Positions 1 to 10,192 of a stretch of DNA of 64,000 nt are shown here, in pieces. The notes under the pieces were generated by a model. It had not been told where the DNA came from and searched no databases. It saw nothing but the letters and a program-made list of their open reading frames with translations. Within the stretch, counting starts at the first letter, position 1. Each line of letters begins with the position of its first letter. The DNA is taken from positions 147,910 through 211,909 of the forward strand of contig ML769469.1 in NCBI GenBank assembly GCA_009733575.1, written 5' to 3'. This stretch comes from Gymnopus androsaceus JB14. Taxonomy: Eukaryota > Basidiomycota > Agaricomycetes > Agaricales > Omphalotaceae. The position numbers and the translations under genes were made by a program.

Positions 1-227
1 TCAACAGCGTACAGCAGTAACAGCGCCATTCACTTTTTTTTCGTTCGATGCAGTAGAATCCTGGCATAGTCCATGTAGAGACAGACATGCTTTGTCAATA
101 TAGTAATACTATGAGCGCTGAACAAGAATGAAATCCTGGTTAAAACATGTCAGGACCCGCAGCCAGCGAAAAATACAAAATGAAAATAACGAGCGATTCA
201 ACATACATAATTAATGCACATACCGTT

Positions 228-1040
228 CTAGATAGAACTGATGCGCCTCGCGCGTTCTTCGATCCAGAAGCAGCCAGGAGACGCGTGAGCGGGGCCGTCC
301 GTAGAGGTGAGAGGAGGAGGGAGGGTATGGTCCTGGTGTCCGTGTCCGTAGAGGTGTGTCGAAGCGCTAGAGAAACACCTCCGGGATTCCCTCTGTGCGT
401 CCGCGTCCGCTCTCCTTCCCCTCACCACAGGCATAAGCACATTCACCGTTGTTGCATTGGCAAGCGGAGAACTGGGCATTGGGAGGTGGATGATGGCGGT
501 TGGGTGTGGTGGGAGACGGGCGCTTCCGTACCTCGTTGGGTTTCGTTGCCCTTGCACAATCTCCCTCCACCGTTCCTCCAGCACCGTCACTTTAGCTTCC
601 GACGCTTTGATATGCGCAAGGGTAGGGAACGGCGCTAGGTCGTGTCATTCGATGCATATGTCGTAGTCTGCGGAGAAGAAGGTAGGGAGTTGACGTCAGC
701 GCACTGCCAGCCGTCCACCTTCACTTGCACAGGTTGATTCTGCGATTCTTCTACTGATCTTCTATCTCCTTGGACGGTTTCAACAGTGGAGTGGTCGTGT
801 TCGTGGCCGAGGGTATGAAAACTTGGACCCAGAGGACCCAATGGAAAAACACACAAATATCCGACGCCCTCGTCAAATCCCTCATCTCTTTTTTTCCGCA
901 CTGGGAAAAGTCGACCTTGTTTGGTGGGAGTCCGTGCGCCGTCGAGTTGAGTCCAGGCGGACAAGCCAAAGATTCCTCGGAAGCCTTACCAGACAGAGGC
1001 ACAGGCGAATCGGACAATGGCCATATCTCCATCTTCATCT
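228..1040 (-). other. weak coding candidate, unrecognised, probably broken
   Basis: Several minus-strand open stretches lie end to end here (about 1038-751, 964-635 and 590-228). Their peptides do not look random: one piece reads ...HIKASEAKVTVLEERWRE, a helical charged segment, followed by Pro/His-rich sequence. The frame leading into that piece contains a TGA just upstream (about 648-651), and the stretches do not join cleanly with GT...AG introns. It may be a decayed gene or chance open frames. I recognise no domain and assign no function. Confidence 0.2.
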
Positions 1041-1906
1041 ATGGCATCCAGTACCGCCCCTGCACGCAAACTTCCCCGAACCTCTACCTCCCTACAAAGC
1101 CTAACCACCAAATACGGCATCTTAGTCTTAATCTCGTCGGCTATGGTGTCCAGGAGGAACGTCCAGTATTTTATGGCGGTGGGATCGTCGCACTGTCCCC
1201 TTTTCCGGCGCCCCCTAAACCTCCTCGCCCACCTGCCGACTTGGCCGCTCCATCCTTCGTAGGCTGATAGGGATGCAAGGATTGGCTGTAGGCGAACACT
1301 ATTTATGTAGTTATTTAGTTATTGGTTCGATGCAAACGAAAAAGAGAGAGAGACGTACCATCTGGATACCAAAATTCCGTAGAGAGATGCCTGAAGGAAC
1401 GCGCACAGGTTGGAATTCCCATTCATCGTCCCAGTCGGCGTACCCATCCACTTCCACTTCCCGATGCGCCCTCGAAATTGAGGTCGGCGTGGTCTTGGTG
1501 GTTGAGGGAACCTCAATAGCTCGCGAGGGCGAAAAGTGGATGTTACGGTTGGGGGTGGAGGTGCCTAAGTGAGGGGTTTGGTACGACGCGAGTGCCCGCG
1601 CTAGCGTTCGTGCGATTGAGGGATTTCAGTGATGTGGGGAGGACTAGAAAAAGCGAACAATTGGTTTGTTAAATGTCAAGTACGATGGACGAATACTCAC
1701 CCAGTGCTATCCGAGTCAAACTCGGTCTGAATCAGATGGACGAAGTTTTACTGGATGTATATGCGTAGGATATTTCTCTTTCTCTTCAACGCCGAATTCA
1801 TCTTCAACGCCAAAACCAAAGCCCACGAGGCCTTTATCAACCTACCCAAATCCAAATCCACGTCCATATCAACCTAGTCCACATACACCGCACGCCCATT
1901 CATCAA

Positions 1907-2795
1907 CTACATCAACTGCGGCGTCGCACGTGCCAACGGAGCATGGGATAACGACTCAGGTTCGTCCGAGTCTGACGAGGTACCATCCCCGTCCTCGTTG
2001 AAATCCAAATCCAAATCTTCGTCTTCATTATTGTCGCCTTCACTATCGTCAAACGACCTATCCCATTGCTCTTCCCCTTCATAATCAAAAAAAGGGGAAC
2101 CCTCGTCCAAATCCTCATCCTCGGAATTGGAATACAAAGACAAATCATTATCAATGTCATCCTAAGACCTGGATCTGGACCGAGCCCATCTCCCCAGCCC
2201 CTCAAATACACTTTCTCTGCACCGTCCAGCACGCCTTCGCAGATGACCCAGATGATTCCGCGGTACGCTGGGGGATGCTACAATGCCATTTCCTGCTGCT
2301 CCTGCTCCTGCTCCGCGACCAGATCCAGCTGCTACGGATGCAGAGTAGGATCCCTGTCCCTGAGTCGCAAAAACATATTCTGAGCCTCGTTATTCCATGC
2401 AAGAACGCGAATAGCACAGTCGGGAGGGTGCGAGAAAATGTGCTTGCGGTGGAGGGAGGAGAATTGGGCTTAGAGGGTGTGGATGCGTGCATGGGAATCA
2501 GAGTCGGAGTGGGGATGAGGTGGATAAGAGTTGGAATGATTATTGGGAGGATTCGGAGCAGGTGTCGGAAACGAAAGGTAACGAGTCTAGGAAGGATTGA
2601 GTGTATGTTAGACTGGGCATGCAGGCATGTGCGAGCTACAAGCCTAGTATGCATTGCGCGTGCCACTGATCCGAGCTTTCTTTCGTCGTCTGCTATTGCT
2701 ATTGCTAGTCGCTGGTCGTCGGTTCGTATAGACTGGTGCGTAAAACTCGTAGTCGTCGTAGTCAAAAAGGAGAAGAATTCGAAGCTGTGTGGCAA
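1907..2795 (-). other. weak coding candidate with an acidic tail
   Basis: A minus-strand open frame at 2143-1907 encodes an Asp/Glu/Ser-rich peptide (for example DEDLDEGSPFF, then runs of D, E and N). Upstream on the same strand, near 2400-2290, another frame gives VLAWNNEAQNMFLRLRDRD, which has a protein-like composition. I could not build a gene model joining them without stops. An acidic low-complexity tail is common in fungal nuclear proteins but is not diagnostic. No gene is called with confidence in the first 3.4 kb. Confidence 0.2.
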
Positions 2796-3481
2796 TAATT
2801 TGATTCTTTGGCTATTCAGCCACGGTGCATACAGACTATCCTCCCCATACAGTATCCATTCGCAGGATCCAATGAAGCAAGCGAGTTGCGTTCATCGTAT
2901 GAGAAGTTCGCAAAGAGGAATCAAGGAATATACAAGCGTAATTCCGTAGACGTGGTTTGAACTCGTTTCGACTGAATCGTCATGCATCGTGGTATTCAAC
3001 TTGGGAAATGGGTCTTTTTCCTTGGAATCATTCTTTCCGGTCTGTGAATCACGAAAACTTGTTGAATTTGGACCGAAACGTCGGGTCGTGTCATGGACAG
3101 TCGCGCTAAATGGATATATCGTTCATCTTTAGTTATACAATGCGATTGCTATGCACGTACCTAATTCATATAGTGCTACTATTCTTCACGTTCATATTCG
3201 GCCTCTTGATTTTTGTAGGCATAGCTCGAATCGACTCCAACTCAAGTACACATGATCCAGCTGGAGGAAAGAGAAGATTTCTGAGAGAAAAGAGGAAAAT
3301 GGAACATGCTCTGAGAATGCGACTTCAGAGAACAAGAATGGTCGTTTAAGCGCCAAATTGACGCTCTAAGGCACTGTCTCGTGTGAGCCTCGTGCTTGCG
3401 GCGTATCGATTCAAGAACGTTCTTGAACCAGAACTCCCATCATCAGCATCTACGTGTCGACGACTACCCGTTGCAAGAAGA

Positions 3482-6400
3482 ATGTCGAAGCTCATAACCA
3501 AGTCAAAAACACTTTGGGGAAAGGCCACTAAAAAGGACAAGAAGGAGACCAGTGATATCCCATCAGGTGCCAGCTGGAGTCATCTCAAAGTCGGGACTCA
3601 GTGCACTTTCCAGTAGTGCAGAGATCGCAGGACTTGCTCCACTCGCAAAGAGTGCTGAGATTATCAAGGTGATAGTGGAGATAATTGAGGTGTGTAGTAT
3701 TCTGCATTTTGACAACGATTTATTCTGAAAGCTGTTTAGAAAAAGGCAGAAAATACGGAGAATATCAAGGATTTTGTTCAATTTACATCCCGTCTCTTGC
3801 AAATTCTAAATGGAATTGTACCTCCAAGTGGTGATATACAAAAGAATAATAATTTGTATAAGAATTTTGAGGTGTTCCAGCAGTGAATATATTTAAATTT
3901 AATGTTCAATTGGTGATACTGAATTGAAGAATTTAGAGATCTGGAAAATATTCAAAAAACACTGGAAAAGCTTGCTAAACGTACCACAGCCAAGGCTTTC
4001 TGGTATGCTGAACAGGATGGAAAGGTTCTTGCAGGGTACAAAGAAAAATGTAATGGGTTCATTGCATTGCTGGATGTGAGTATCCATGTTGGGTATATTT
4101 ATGTTCATTCAAACTCATGGCCCTATAGCTTCAATTGAGTATTGAAAGTTATAAGCAGGGAGTAACTGGGGCAGAGAGCAGACAGGTACAGTTGATGCCT
4201 AACATTTTGGTATTTTGTAAACTAAAAAGTTACCATCTAGAATGCAACAATTACTTATGAGTATGTCAAATCTCCTCATTTCTGTGATTTCAATGATTAC
4301 CTTGCCACACAGAAGCATCAAACTGGCTACACCCCTGGCATCCAAGGTTTTTACTGGAAGAGATGAGCTAGTAACTGAAGGTGCTGAGAAGCTATTCAAG
4401 AGTGATCAAGCTTACTTGGCTATTATGGGTGCTGGAGGAATGGGGAAAACATCTTTGGCACTGCATATTATGGAACATGCAGATGTGAAGGAAAAGTTCC
4501 AAGAGCAAAGACACTTTCTCCCTTGTGAGGTGTTGCCAGATGCTCCTTCTCTTATCCAAGGGCTGCTTCAGATCTTGGAACTATCCATTCCTGAGGGTAA
4601 AGATGGATATAAGATCTTGGAAGCATATCTGCAGCTATCTCAGAAGCCAATACTTCTTGTGTTGGACAACTTTGAGACACCATGGCATTCCTCAAAAAAC
4701 CAACAAGCTGTTAAGAATCTTATTGAGAAGATCCATGTTCAGAGAAAAGTCTCTATCATCATTACAATGAGAGGAGCAGAAGGACCAGGAGACATTGAGT
4801 GGGACAAACTAGGTGGAAAATATGGATTGCCACCTCTTACAGTGAGAGCAGCCAGCAATGCTTTTCTGTCAATTTGTCCACATATGAAGGAATCTGAAGA
4901 GCTGAATGATCTATTAAATAAACTGGATTGCATGCCCCTGGCCATCTGCCTGATGGCTCAACTTGCAAAGAGGATGCCATTAGATGTTCTGATTAAGAAC
5001 TGGGCCAACAGCAAAACCAATATGCTGAGAAATGGAAATCAAGACAGTAGACTCACAAGTATGAATACCTCAATTGACCTGTCCTTGAAAATGTTAGCAT
5101 TGCATGATTCAACGTCTGAAAAAATTCTTCCATTGCTAGCATATTTACCAAATGGAGTGCCATTTTGGTCCTTGAATTTGCCTCAGTTGTGTCCAGACTT
5201 TGGAGATAATCTTGAAATGACTGTAATGAATATGACTGATTCAGGATTAATTTATGAAGAGGGAACATCACTGAAAATGTTATCACCTATTCAGGAGTAC
5301 ATTCAGATAAAACACCCAGTTACTCAACAGGATTTAGATCAAATCAGCAATTTTTATGTTCAACTTTTGCAGAATCTTCCCCAAAATGACCTAGAAGCTC
5401 AGGATATACTTGAGGTGCATACCAGGAACATTTCAATAGTTTTCATGAGACAATTTGAGATGGCTCCCCATGAAGCACATTTAAGAGCTATATATTGCTT
5501 TGCTGACTTTTCAAAATTCTATCCCCAAACTTTAGCAATACTAGAGGGAGCATTGAGTCAGATATGGAATGGGGGAGATCAGGAGCACATGGAGATAAGA
5601 CTTAAGAGGGCAGGAATCATGAGATGGATGGGAGACCATGAGCAGGCAAAATTAGAAGTTCAAAAAATATTGGCTTCAATTGGACAGGGCAAGAGCAGGG
5701 GAGAACATCTTTGGAGATTTCAAAAGGTCTCAGAAGCTGAAATAAAGATGCTGGCAAAATGCCAACAGGAAATGGGGAAAATTCATGAAGGGAAAAATGA
5801 ATATCATCAGGCCATAGAAAAGCTCACAGATGCAAAATCCCAGTTCGAGAAGATTGGGGATCAGCTAGGGGCTGCACAGTGCTTGCAAAGTTTGGGAGAT
5901 ATTCATCAGATGCAGACTGAATATCCTCAGGCCATAGAAAAGCTCACAGATGCAAAATCCCAGTTTGAGAAGATTGGGAATCAGTTAGGGGCTGCACAGT
6001 GCCTGCAAAGTTTGGGAGACATTCATCGGATGCAGACTGAATATCCTCAGGCCATAGAAAAGCTCACAGATGCAAAATCCCACTTTGAGAAGATTGGGGA
6101 TCAGCTAGGGCTGCACAGTGCTTGCGAAGTTGGGAAATATTCATCGGATGCAGAATGAATATCCTCAGGCCATAGAAAAGCTCACAGATGCAAAATCCCA
6201 GTTTGAGAAGATTGGGAATCAGCTAGGGGCTGCACAGTGCTTGCGAAGTTTGGGAGATATTCATCAGATGCAGACTGAATATCCTCAGGCCATAGAAAAG
6301 CTCACAGATGCAAAATCCCAGTTTGAGAAGATTGGGAATCAGCTAGGGGCTGCACAGTGCCTGCAAAGTTTGGGAATATTCATCAGATGCAGACTGAATA

Positions 6401-7493
6401 TCCTCAGGCCATAGAAAAGCTCACAGATGCAAAATCCCAGTTTGAGAAGATTGGGAATCAGCTAGGGGCTGCACGGTGCCTGCGAAGTTTGGGAGATATT
6501 CATCAGATGCAGACTGAATATCCTCAGGCCATAGAAAAGCTCACAGATGCAAAATCCCAGTTTGAGAAGATTGGGAATCAGCTAGGGGCTGCACAGTGCC
6601 TGCAAAGTTTGGGAAATATTCATCGGATGCAGACTGAATATCCTCAGGCCATAGAAAAGCTCACAGATGCAAAATCCCAGTTTGAGAAGATTGGGGATCA
6701 GCTAGGGGCTGCACAGTGCCTGCGAAGTTTGGGAAATATTCATCGGATGCAGACTGAATATCCTCAGGCCATAGAAAAGCTCACAGATGCAAAATCCCAG
6801 TTTGAGAAGATTGGGGATCAGCTAGGGGCTGCACAGTGCCTGCAAAGTTTGGGAGATATTCATCAGATGCAGACTGAATATCCTCAGGCCATAGAAAAGC
6901 TCACAGATGCAAAATCCCAGTTTGAGAAGATTGGGAATCAGCTAGGGGCTGCACAGTGCCTGCAAAGTTTGGGAGATATTCATCAGATGCAGAATGAATA
7001 TCCTCAGGCCATAGAAAAGCTCACAGATGCAAAATCCCAGTTTGAGAAGATTGGGGATCAGCTAGGGGCTGCACAGTGCCTGCAAATTTTGGAGATATTC
7101 ATTGGATGCAGAAATGAATATCCTCAGGCCATAGAAAAGCTCACAGATGCAAAATCCCAGTTTGAGAAGATTGGGAATCAGCTAGGGGCTGCACAGTGCC
7201 TGCAAAGTTTGGGAGATATTCATCGGATGCAGACTGAATATTCTCAGGCCATGGAAAAGCTCACAGATGCAAAATCCCAGTTTGAGAAGATTGGGGATCA
7301 GCTAGGGGCTGCACAGTGCCTGCAAAGTTTGGGAAATATTCATCGGATGCAGACTGAATATCCTCAGGCCATAGAAAAGCTCATGGATGCAAAATCCCAG
7401 TTTGAGAAGATTGGGAATCAGCTAGGGCTGCACAGTGCTTGCGAAGTTTGGGAAATATTTATTGGATGCAGAATGAATATCCTCAGGCCATAG
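3482..7493 (+). CDS. NLR-type protein: MLKL-like N-terminus, NB-ARC, TPR repeats (frame-broken)
   Basis: This is a STAND/NLR signalling ATPase of the kind basidiomycetes use in programmed cell death and self/non-self recognition. The N-terminal exons (about 3482-4185) form a helix-rich segment like the four-helix MLKL/HeLo-like domains of mushroom NLRs; the start has a basic stretch. The nucleotide-binding core shows FTGRDELV, P-loop GAGGMGKTSL (about 4429-4458), Walker B ILLVLDNFETPW, the IIITMRG strand and CMPLAICLMAQL. The C-terminus is a run of 40-residue TPR units. Introns I infer: 3690-3739, 3856-3936, 4076-4128, 4186-4240 and 4261-4312, all GT...AG and phase-compatible. Frame breaks: one extra base near 3572; single losses near 6110, 6129 and 6372 that together restore frame; further losses near 7424 and 7506. 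They could be real decay or assembly errors. The fold class is clear; the trigger and partner are unknown. Confidence 0.85.
4241..4260 (+). other. 20-nt micro-exon of the NLR
   Basis: The exon ending at 4185 is in phase 0. Skipping directly to the exon at 4313 would put the NB-ARC region out of frame. Between them lies a 20-nt stretch preceded by ...CATCTAG and followed by GTATGT. Including it reads NATITY plus a split Glu codon completed by the first base of the next exon (4313), and it restores the frame exactly. The flanking introns are 55 and 52 nt, normal for this window. Confidence 0.6.
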
Positions 7494-7650
7494 AAAAGCT
7501 CATGGTGCAAAATCCCAGTTTGAGAAGATTGGGAATCAGCTAGGGGCTGCACAGTGCTTGCGACTAGTTTGGGAAATATTCATTGGATGCAGAATGAATA
7601 TCCTCAGGCTGTAGAAAAGCTCACAGATTTGAAATCCTAGTTTGAGGAGA
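5797..7650 (+). repeat. 16 tandem 120-bp TPR-coding units
   Basis: Units begin with GAATATCCTCAGGCC near 5797, 5919, 6039, 6157, 6277, 6396, 6516, 6636, 6756, 6876, 6996, 7116, 7236, 7356, 7474 and about 7594. The last is degenerate and runs into stops. Each unit encodes 40 residues with the TPR pattern EYPQAIEKLTDAKSQFEKIG / QLGAAQCLQSLGDIHQM. Most units are near-identical, differing at a handful of recurrent sites, as in the high-internal-conservation repeats described for fungal STAND proteins. Spacing drops to 118 or 119 where bases are missing. The array should be read as a copy-number-variable ligand-binding or oligomerisation surface. Confidence 0.95.
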
Positions 7651-7669
7651 TTGATGATCATACCTCATG

Positions 7670-9290
7670 CTAGCAGGCTACCTATGGTACTGTATGCACA
7701 TGTATTACTTTCTTATTACTTACCTTTCTCTCTACTTCTGCTTTTTATTGTTCTATGCATGGTTACCTTGTGTACTTGGTCCAGGGTATCGGACATAGGG
7801 TTTAGAACTACTAGTATATATAGTAGATAGATACTCATATTTTCCTTAGCTTCATTCTGGTCTATTCTACCTGGTCCATTTCTCTTTACATTCATCACTG
7901 TTGATAAGCTGATTTTTTGGCTAAGGCTAGAACTGTGCAGAACTGATAATCCTAAGTTCTGTTTGTAACAAAACACAGTCAATAAGAGAACTATAGTGAG
8001 CCCAAGCTGATAGTTAAAATCCATCAAGGGCCTATTATACCCAAGAGGTTGCAGAGTAATGGTACCATACTTAACTTTGTGAATGCATCTTGATCAAAAT
8101 CCTATGCACGGTATGGTGTAGCGAGGAAAGCTTGTTGGATAACAAGTTGCTGACCAAAGCAGATAAATGAGCCCACATACAGGCTATACTCAGCTAGGTC
8201 ATTGAAGGATATACTCAAGGGGATCAAAGTCTTAACCAAGGCATTGCTTCTACAATCAGCTCACTGAGGAGTCTTCATGACACTCAATTTTATTAAAGAA
8301 GCAAGGTGGACCAAGAGAGGTTAGCACCTTAACTGGCACCCCCAAAGTTGACACTTGTTGGCACAAAAAGTGCCTAGGCAAATTGTTGCAGCAAGCCAAT
8401 GTGGCCACAGGACCAACCTTGCTGTAGCTACTTCAGGAGCATGGAACAACTAGGAAGAATCTCTATCCAAGCCTTAGCATTTTCCTGAGATCCATGCTAC
8501 CAAGCATCTAGACTTGAGACCGCAGTGGCACAGAACTAGGAATAATAACTGGTTTCCCATTGGCAAGGAAAAACATAGAATACTTCCAAGGGCTGTTCTG
8601 CTAAAGGAACTGGCAAGCTTTGTAAAAAGGCAAATGACTCAAGTTGATTTGGGACCAAAATCCTAAAAGTCAACCCAATCGAGGAAGACAAATGAACAAG
8701 GCAGAGAAATGACAAGGCAAAACCATAGTACACACACATATATGGACAATATTTTATCTTTTCCTATTTACTTATTCTGTTTCACTTTATCTCACTCAGT
8801 TTCTCTCATTTTCCTATTTATTATATCTCGCTCAGTATATAAAGGTAGCTACTCTAGCTCAGAATGACAAGTGAGACTTGATACCTGAATCGCAGTTCTA
8901 TCTTAGGACCTGTATACTGTACCATTTTGATCAAGTGTTCAGTCATGCGTCATGAGCATCTCTGAACTGAAATAAAATCCACATTCGTCATGCATCATAT
9001 GGGCCTCTAAACTTGGGCAGAACTCATCATTTTGTGCATAAATAATCAAATTTTTTGTTTGCAGCTGGCTTTTTGCATGACACAGTTGCATCAGATATCA
9101 AAGGAAGTTTATTATCCATTTCCCAGCCCACAACAAACTTTTAGTGCATGTTTCACTCTGAAAAAGTATCAACTCAATAGTGAACTGAACTCAAAAATTT
9201 TTGCATCATGCATCATTAGCAAGAGTGAACTAATGAACTGTTGGTGTCAACGCATCATGTGTCATCCTGAATGAATGCTTGATCAAAATG
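7670..9290. other. gene desert, AT-rich and CpG-poor
   Basis: No open frame here has a protein-like composition, splice structure or recognisable motif. The sequence continues the low-CpG character of the NLR and contains TGCATCATG-like words several times between about 8940 and 9260 (for example CATGCGTCATGAGC, CATGCATCATATG, CATGCATCATTAG). It may be decayed NLR flank or old repeat sequence. Confidence 0.5.
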
Positions 9291-9300
9291 CTACAGTATC

Positions 9301-10065
9301 TATGCCACCTCTATTCCATGGGCAAGATATGATTCAAGACATGTGGTTTGTGTTCTGTCTATTGAAGCAAAATCAATGACAATTTTGGCTAGGTCTGACA
9401 TACCCAACTGACGTAGTAGATAATATAGTGAGCTTGGTTTTGATTTAAGCGAGACAGTGGTGACGGGATGATGATTTATAGCAGCAAGCAATGGCTGGCC
9501 AATAGCACCATCAAAGTTGATCTGGAAGAGGTTTGTCAAGTGCGGGAGAAGGGCAATTATCGTAGATCAGGTGCAGTATTCTGAACCAAGATTGAGTGTC
9601 CTGCACTCACATCACTTCACATTCTACAAAGCTGATGAGATGAATTCCAGCTGTTTTGAAAAATGGAGGCCACCTCCAAAAAATCCTGAGGTGATGAGAG
9701 CAATTCAGTTCTGGTGGGGCCCGTAGGTCAATGAATTGAAGTGAGGAGTAGCTGAATGGTTGGCTGTGTCAATTGCTTTTTCTTGAGGTGGCCTCCGTTT
9801 TTCGAAACAGCTGTCATACCTGATAGATTCTGCAAATACGCTATTGTCAATGCACTGTTCTTTAAGCGTCTCTATATCTTCGATTTTATATATATGCAAT
9901 AAGGAATGGCATGCATATCGTGCGCCATTGTCGATTAGCCATAGACAGCGAGATGAGTTCTGGAGTCCTGGAAAGCTAGTCAGTTGGCGTTCGATGAACT
10001 TGGAGTTATAAGCGAGATTTTCCGTGAAGAATTTCTGAAAACGTCATACTGTGTATCAAAGGAAA
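9301..10065 (-). pseudogene. decayed F-box-like gene, paralogue of 31895-33256
   Basis: Read on the minus strand, the right part gives EFFTENLAYNSKFIERQL and then ETLKEQCIDNSVFAESIRY. These match ELLQAVVEQLAYNPQFLERQL and DLEKLKDQCIINTILAASIRY of the gene at 31895-33256. The left part (9539-9300) gives QPLLAAINHHPVTTVSL, matching LPLLTAINRHPVTTVLL. The copy has frame changes, an internal loss in exon 1, a MITE-like insertion directly after the first-intron donor, and stops where the paralogue continues for another 350 residues. It is clearly dead. The family is a multicopy Agaricomycete F-box/LRR-like group, by resemblance only. Confidence 0.75.
9648..9813. mobile_element. MITE-like element, 29-bp terminal inverted repeats
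   Basis: The left arm 9648-9676 begins CAGCTGTTTTGAAAAATGG. The right arm 9785-9813 is its reverse complement with 2 mismatches in 29. The 108 bp between them have no coding capacity. The element sits in the first intron of the F-box-like pseudogene, 5 nt after the donor GTATG. The paralogous intron at about 33,000 lacks it (ATTCC directly joined to ATACC), giving a natural empty site. The target-site duplication is at most 2 bp (TC on both sides), so the superfamily is unclear. Confidence 0.75.
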
Positions 10066-10192
10066 GAGCAGGATAGGCGGAACGCGAAGAACGCGAAAGT
10101 TGAAACAGGGTTGAACTAGAATTTAGCGCCGACAGAGCGCCTAAGCCTCCGAATTAAATGCTTACGTACACTCTGGCTTATTTCTCCCTCCC

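Noticed and set aside
147..638. 163-codon open frame at the left edge, plus strand
   Set aside because: Composition is Arg/Pro/Val mixture without domain, it overlaps longer minus-strand frames, and it has no splice or start context. Treated as a shadow.
6118..6414. Separate small TPR gene starting at 6118
   Set aside because: Its ATG is created by a one-base loss inside a repeat unit; the three nearby losses sum to three and return to the original frame, so it belongs to the NLR.
5797..7650. CRISPR-like array
   Set aside because: Units are contiguous 120-bp coding repeats without spacers, in a eukaryote; they translate to TPRs.
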